NCBI GenBank assembly: GCA_002476625.1
Contig: DLLC01000006.1
Span: 20,884 to 28,393 of the forward strand
Direction: 5' to 3'
DNA from: Porphyromonadaceae bacterium UBA7572
Lineage (GTDB): Bacteria > Bacteroidota > Bacteroidia > Bacteroidales > Muribaculaceae
Length of the DNA: 7,510 nucleotides
Part shown: positions 5,166 to 7,510 of the stretch, in pieces
How the letters are laid out: each line of letters starts with the position of its first letter
Position numbering within the stretch: position 1 is the stretch's first letter
The notes under the pieces: generated by a model
What the model was told of the DNA's origin: nothing
The model's database searches: none
What the model saw: only the letters and a program-made list of their open reading frames with translations
Position numbers and translations under genes: made by a program

Positions 5166-7510
5166 ATGGAATATAATTTTCGTGAAATTGAAAAGAAATG
5201 GCAGCAGTACTGGCGCGACCAGCACACCTACCAATGTGACATAAAAGAAGGAAAGCCTAAGTATTATGTGCTCGACATGTTTCCCTACCCCTCTGGGGCA
5301 GGACTTCACGTGGGCCATCCATTGGGCTACATAGCCAGCGACATTTATGCACGCTACAAAAGGCTGAACGGCTTTAATGTGCTCCACCCTATGGGCTACG
5401 ACGCCTATGGCCTGCCTGCCGAGCAATACGCCATACAGACGGGGCAGCACCCTGAGGTGACAACAGTGAAGAACATAGCGCGCTACCGTGAGCAGCTTGA
5501 GAAGATTGGCTTCTGCTACGACTGGAGCCGCGAGGTCCGCACATGCGATCCTAAATACTACAAGTGGACGCAGTGGGCTTTCTTGAAGATGTTCAAGAGC
5601 TATTACGACACAGCCCTCGACAAGGCTCGCCCTATCGATGAGCTGGTTGCGTATTTTGAGAAGCACGGAAGCGAGGGCTGTAACGCTGCCACCAATGGCA
5701 AGAACGATTTCACCGCAGAGCAGTGGAATGCCATGAGCAAAGTGGAAAAGGAGAACACACTGATGGACTATCGCATAGCCTACCGTGGCAACACCATGGT
5801 GAACTGGTGTCCGAAGCTGGGCACTGTGCTTGCCAACGACGAGGTGAGCGAAGGCGTGTCGCTCCGTGGCGGCTATCCTGTGGTGCAGAAAATGATGAGC
5901 CAGTGGTGCTTGCGAGTGTCGGCTTACGCAGGGCGTTTGCTGCGCGGACTTGACAAGCTCGACTGGACCGACTCTATCAAGGAGACCCAGCGTAACTGGA
6001 TTGGCTACAGTGAGGGTGCAGAAATGCAGTTTCCTCTGGTGGGGAGCGATGAGAAGCTGCTCATCTTCACCACAAGGGCCGATACCATTTTCGGTGTAAC
6101 GTTTATGGTGCTTGCTCCTGAGAGCGAGTATGTGGAAAAAGTGACCACTGCTGACCAGAAAGCCGCTGTGGATGCCTATATCGATGAGGTGAAGCATAAA
6201 ACAGAGCGTGAGCGCCTGATTGAAAAGAAGGTGTCGGGCGTGTTCAGTGGCTCGTATGCTGTAAATCCTGTCACAGGCAAGAATATTCCTATCTATATCA
6301 GCGACTATGTGCTCGCTGGCTATGGCACGGGCGCAATTATGGCTGTGCCTGCTCACGACAGCCGCGACTATGCCTTTGCCAAGCACTTCAATCTGGAAAT
6401 AATTCCACTGATAGAGGGCGCTGACGTGAGCAAGGAGAGTTTCGACGCCAAGGAGGGCATTGTGATGAACTCAAGCAACGACCGACTTCAGCTCAACGGA
6501 CTTCAAGTGAAGGATGCCATAGCCAAGACTAAAGAATTTATAGAGCAGGAGGGCATCGGTAAGGTGAAGGTGAACTATCGCCTCCGCGATGCCATATTTA
6601 GCCGTCAGCGCTATTGGGGCGAGCCTTTCCCTATCTATTACGATGCCGACGGACAGCCACAGGCCATCGATGAGGGCGAACTGCCTCTGCAGCTCCCTGA
6701 GGTGGACAAGTTCCTGCCTACCGAGAGCGGAGAGCCTCCATTGGGACGCGCTAAAAACTGGGTAGCCTCCAATGGACGCCCACTGGAGCTGTGCACGATG
6801 CCTGGCTTTGCGGGGTCGAGCGCCTATTATCTGCGCTATATGGATCCGCACAACGACGAGGCGATGGTGGGAAAGGAGGCCGATGAATACTGGCGTCAGG
6901 TGGATCTATATGTGGGGGGCACCGAGCACGCCACCGGCCACTTGATCTACAGCCGCTTCTGGAATAAATTTCTCTACGACTATGGTTATGTGTGTGAGGA
7001 CGAGCCTTACAAGAAACTTTTCAACCAGGGTATGATCCAGGGACGCAGTAACTTTGTGTATCGCATCAAGGACACCAACACCTTTGTGAGCCTCAATCTC
7101 AAAGACCAGTACGATGTGACTCCTATCCATGTGGATGTGAACATTGTGAGCAACGATGTGCTCGACATCGACAAGTTCCGCGCTTGGCGCCCAGAGTTTG
7201 CTGATGCGGAGTTTATCCTTGAGAAGGGCAAATACATTTGCGGCTGGGCTATTGAGAAGATGTCGAAGTCGATGTTCAATGTAGTGAACCCCGACGACAT
7301 TGTGGAACGTTACGGCGCCGACACGCTGCGCCTGTATGAAATGTTCCTTGGTCCGGTAGAGGCAAGCAAGCCCTGGGACACCAACGGCATCGACGGTGTG
7401 AACCGCTTCCTGAAAAAGCTGTGGAATATGGTGTTCGATGGCGATAATGTTCGCCTTACCGACGAAAAGCCTACAGCTGAAAACTTGAAGTCGCTCCACA
7501 AGCTCATCAA
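5166..7510 (+). CDS. leuS: Leucyl-tRNA synthetase, first 781 codons (3' end beyond the right edge)
   Basis: Class I aminoacyl-tRNA synthetase that joins leucine to tRNA(Leu) in the cytoplasm and hydrolyses mischarged products. The HIGH motif is HVGH at 48-51 within FPYPSGAGLHVGHPLGY. The CP1 editing domain shows TTRADT from T302 and VPAHDSRD with the key Asp at D398. KMSKS is at 698-702, followed by the start of the anticodon-binding helical domain. A segment at about 150-200, between the catalytic core and NWCPKLGT (213-220), and one before KMSKS (about 656-690) fit what I recall of Bacteroidota LeuRS, which is longer (roughly 920-950 residues) than the 860-residue E. coli enzyme. The ATG at 5166 is the first possible start, because an in-frame TAA lies at 5157-5159. 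The leader is A-rich without Shine-Dalgarno. The gene points away from the candidate origin. All visible catalytic and editing motifs are intact. Confidence 0.98.
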   Translation, partial: MEYNFREIEKKWQQYWRDQHTYQCDIKEGKPKYYVLDMFPYPSGAGLHVGHPLGYIASDIYARYKRLNGFNVLHPMGYDAYGLPAEQYAIQTGQHPEVTTVKNIARYREQLEKIGFCYDWSREVRTCDPKYYKWTQWAFLKMFKSYYDTALDKARPIDELVAYFEKHGSEGCNAATNGKNDFTAEQWNAMSKVEKENTLMDYRIAYRGNTMVNWCPKLGTVLANDEVSEGVSLRGGYPVVQKMMSQWCLRVSAYAGRLLRGLDKLDWTDSIKETQRNWIGYSEGAEMQFPLVGSDEKLLIFTTRADTIFGVTFMVLAPESEYVEKVTTADQKAAVDAYIDEVKHKTERERLIEKKVSGVFSGSYAVNPVTGKNIPIYISDYVLAGYGTGAIMAVPAHDSRDYAFAKHFNLEIIPLIEGADVSKESFDAKEGIVMNSSNDRLQLNGLQVKDAIAKTKEFIEQEGIGKVKVNYRLRDAIFSRQRYWGEPFPIYYDADGQPQAIDEGELPLQLPEVDKFLPTESGEPPLGRAKNWVASNGRPLELCTMPGFAGSSAYYLRYMDPHNDEAMVGKEADEYWRQVDLYVGGTEHATGHLIYSRFWNKFLYDYGYVCEDEPYKKLFNQGMIQGRSNFVYRIKDTNTFVSLNLKDQYDVTPIHVDVNIVSNDVLDIDKFRAWRPEFADAEFILEKGKYICGWAIEKMSKSMFNVVNPDDIVERYGADTLRLYEMFLGPVEASKPWDTNGIDGVNRFLKKLWNMVFDGDNVRLTDEKPTAENLKSLHKLI

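Noticed and set aside
5133..6386. Open minus-strand frame of 417 codons opposite leuS
   Set aside because: It lies fully antisense to the conserved catalytic and editing parts of leuS. Its translation is rich in His, Cys and Val without recognisable domains. It is a by-product of leuS codon bias.

Overview
The window most likely comes from the chromosome of a Bacteroidota bacterium, order Bacteroidales (Muribaculaceae- or Prevotella-like). Three things support this. Starts are A-rich with no Shine-Dalgarno sequence. Exact copies of the Bacteroidota -7 promoter element (TAnnTTTG, here TAACTTTG) lie upstream of genes. The two aminoacyl-tRNA synthetases carry family-specific features: KISTS instead of KMSKS in MetRS, and an extra segment in the LeuRS N-terminal half. 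The assignment rests on remembered family features, not on a database search.

Layout. Positions 1-1039, minus strand: the N-terminal half of methionyl-tRNA synthetase (metG), running off the left edge. Positions 1040-1335: a divergent intergenic region with a -7 element facing each way. Positions 1336-4464, plus strand: a 1042-residue secreted multidomain protein. It has a signal peptide, a propeller-like N-terminal half, FN3-like modules, two choice-of-anchor J / cleaved-adhesin-like modules and a C-terminal dockerin type I pair. A strong intrinsic terminator follows at 4485-4527. Positions 4528-5165: about 640 bp of AT-rich noncoding DNA packed with TTATNAACA-type boxes. From 5166 to the right edge, plus strand: leucyl-tRNA synthetase (leuS), 781 codons present and the C-terminus missing.

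The most interesting part is 4528-5165. It combines clustered DnaA-box-like 9-mers (some as inverted pairs with a 3-bp spacer), one exact match to the E. coli-type DnaA box, and a very AT-rich tract ending in another box. In hand-counted samples, G-versus-C bias on the plus strand flips from C-rich on the left to G-rich on the right. Together these make it a good candidate for the chromosomal replication origin, although no dnaA gene is visible. No CRISPR array, insertion sequence, tRNA or rRNA gene was seen.

The two synthetases are housekeeping genes, and nothing suggests they share an operon with the secreted protein. That protein has its own promoter-like element and terminator and appears to be a monocistronic surface or extracellular adhesin-type protein.
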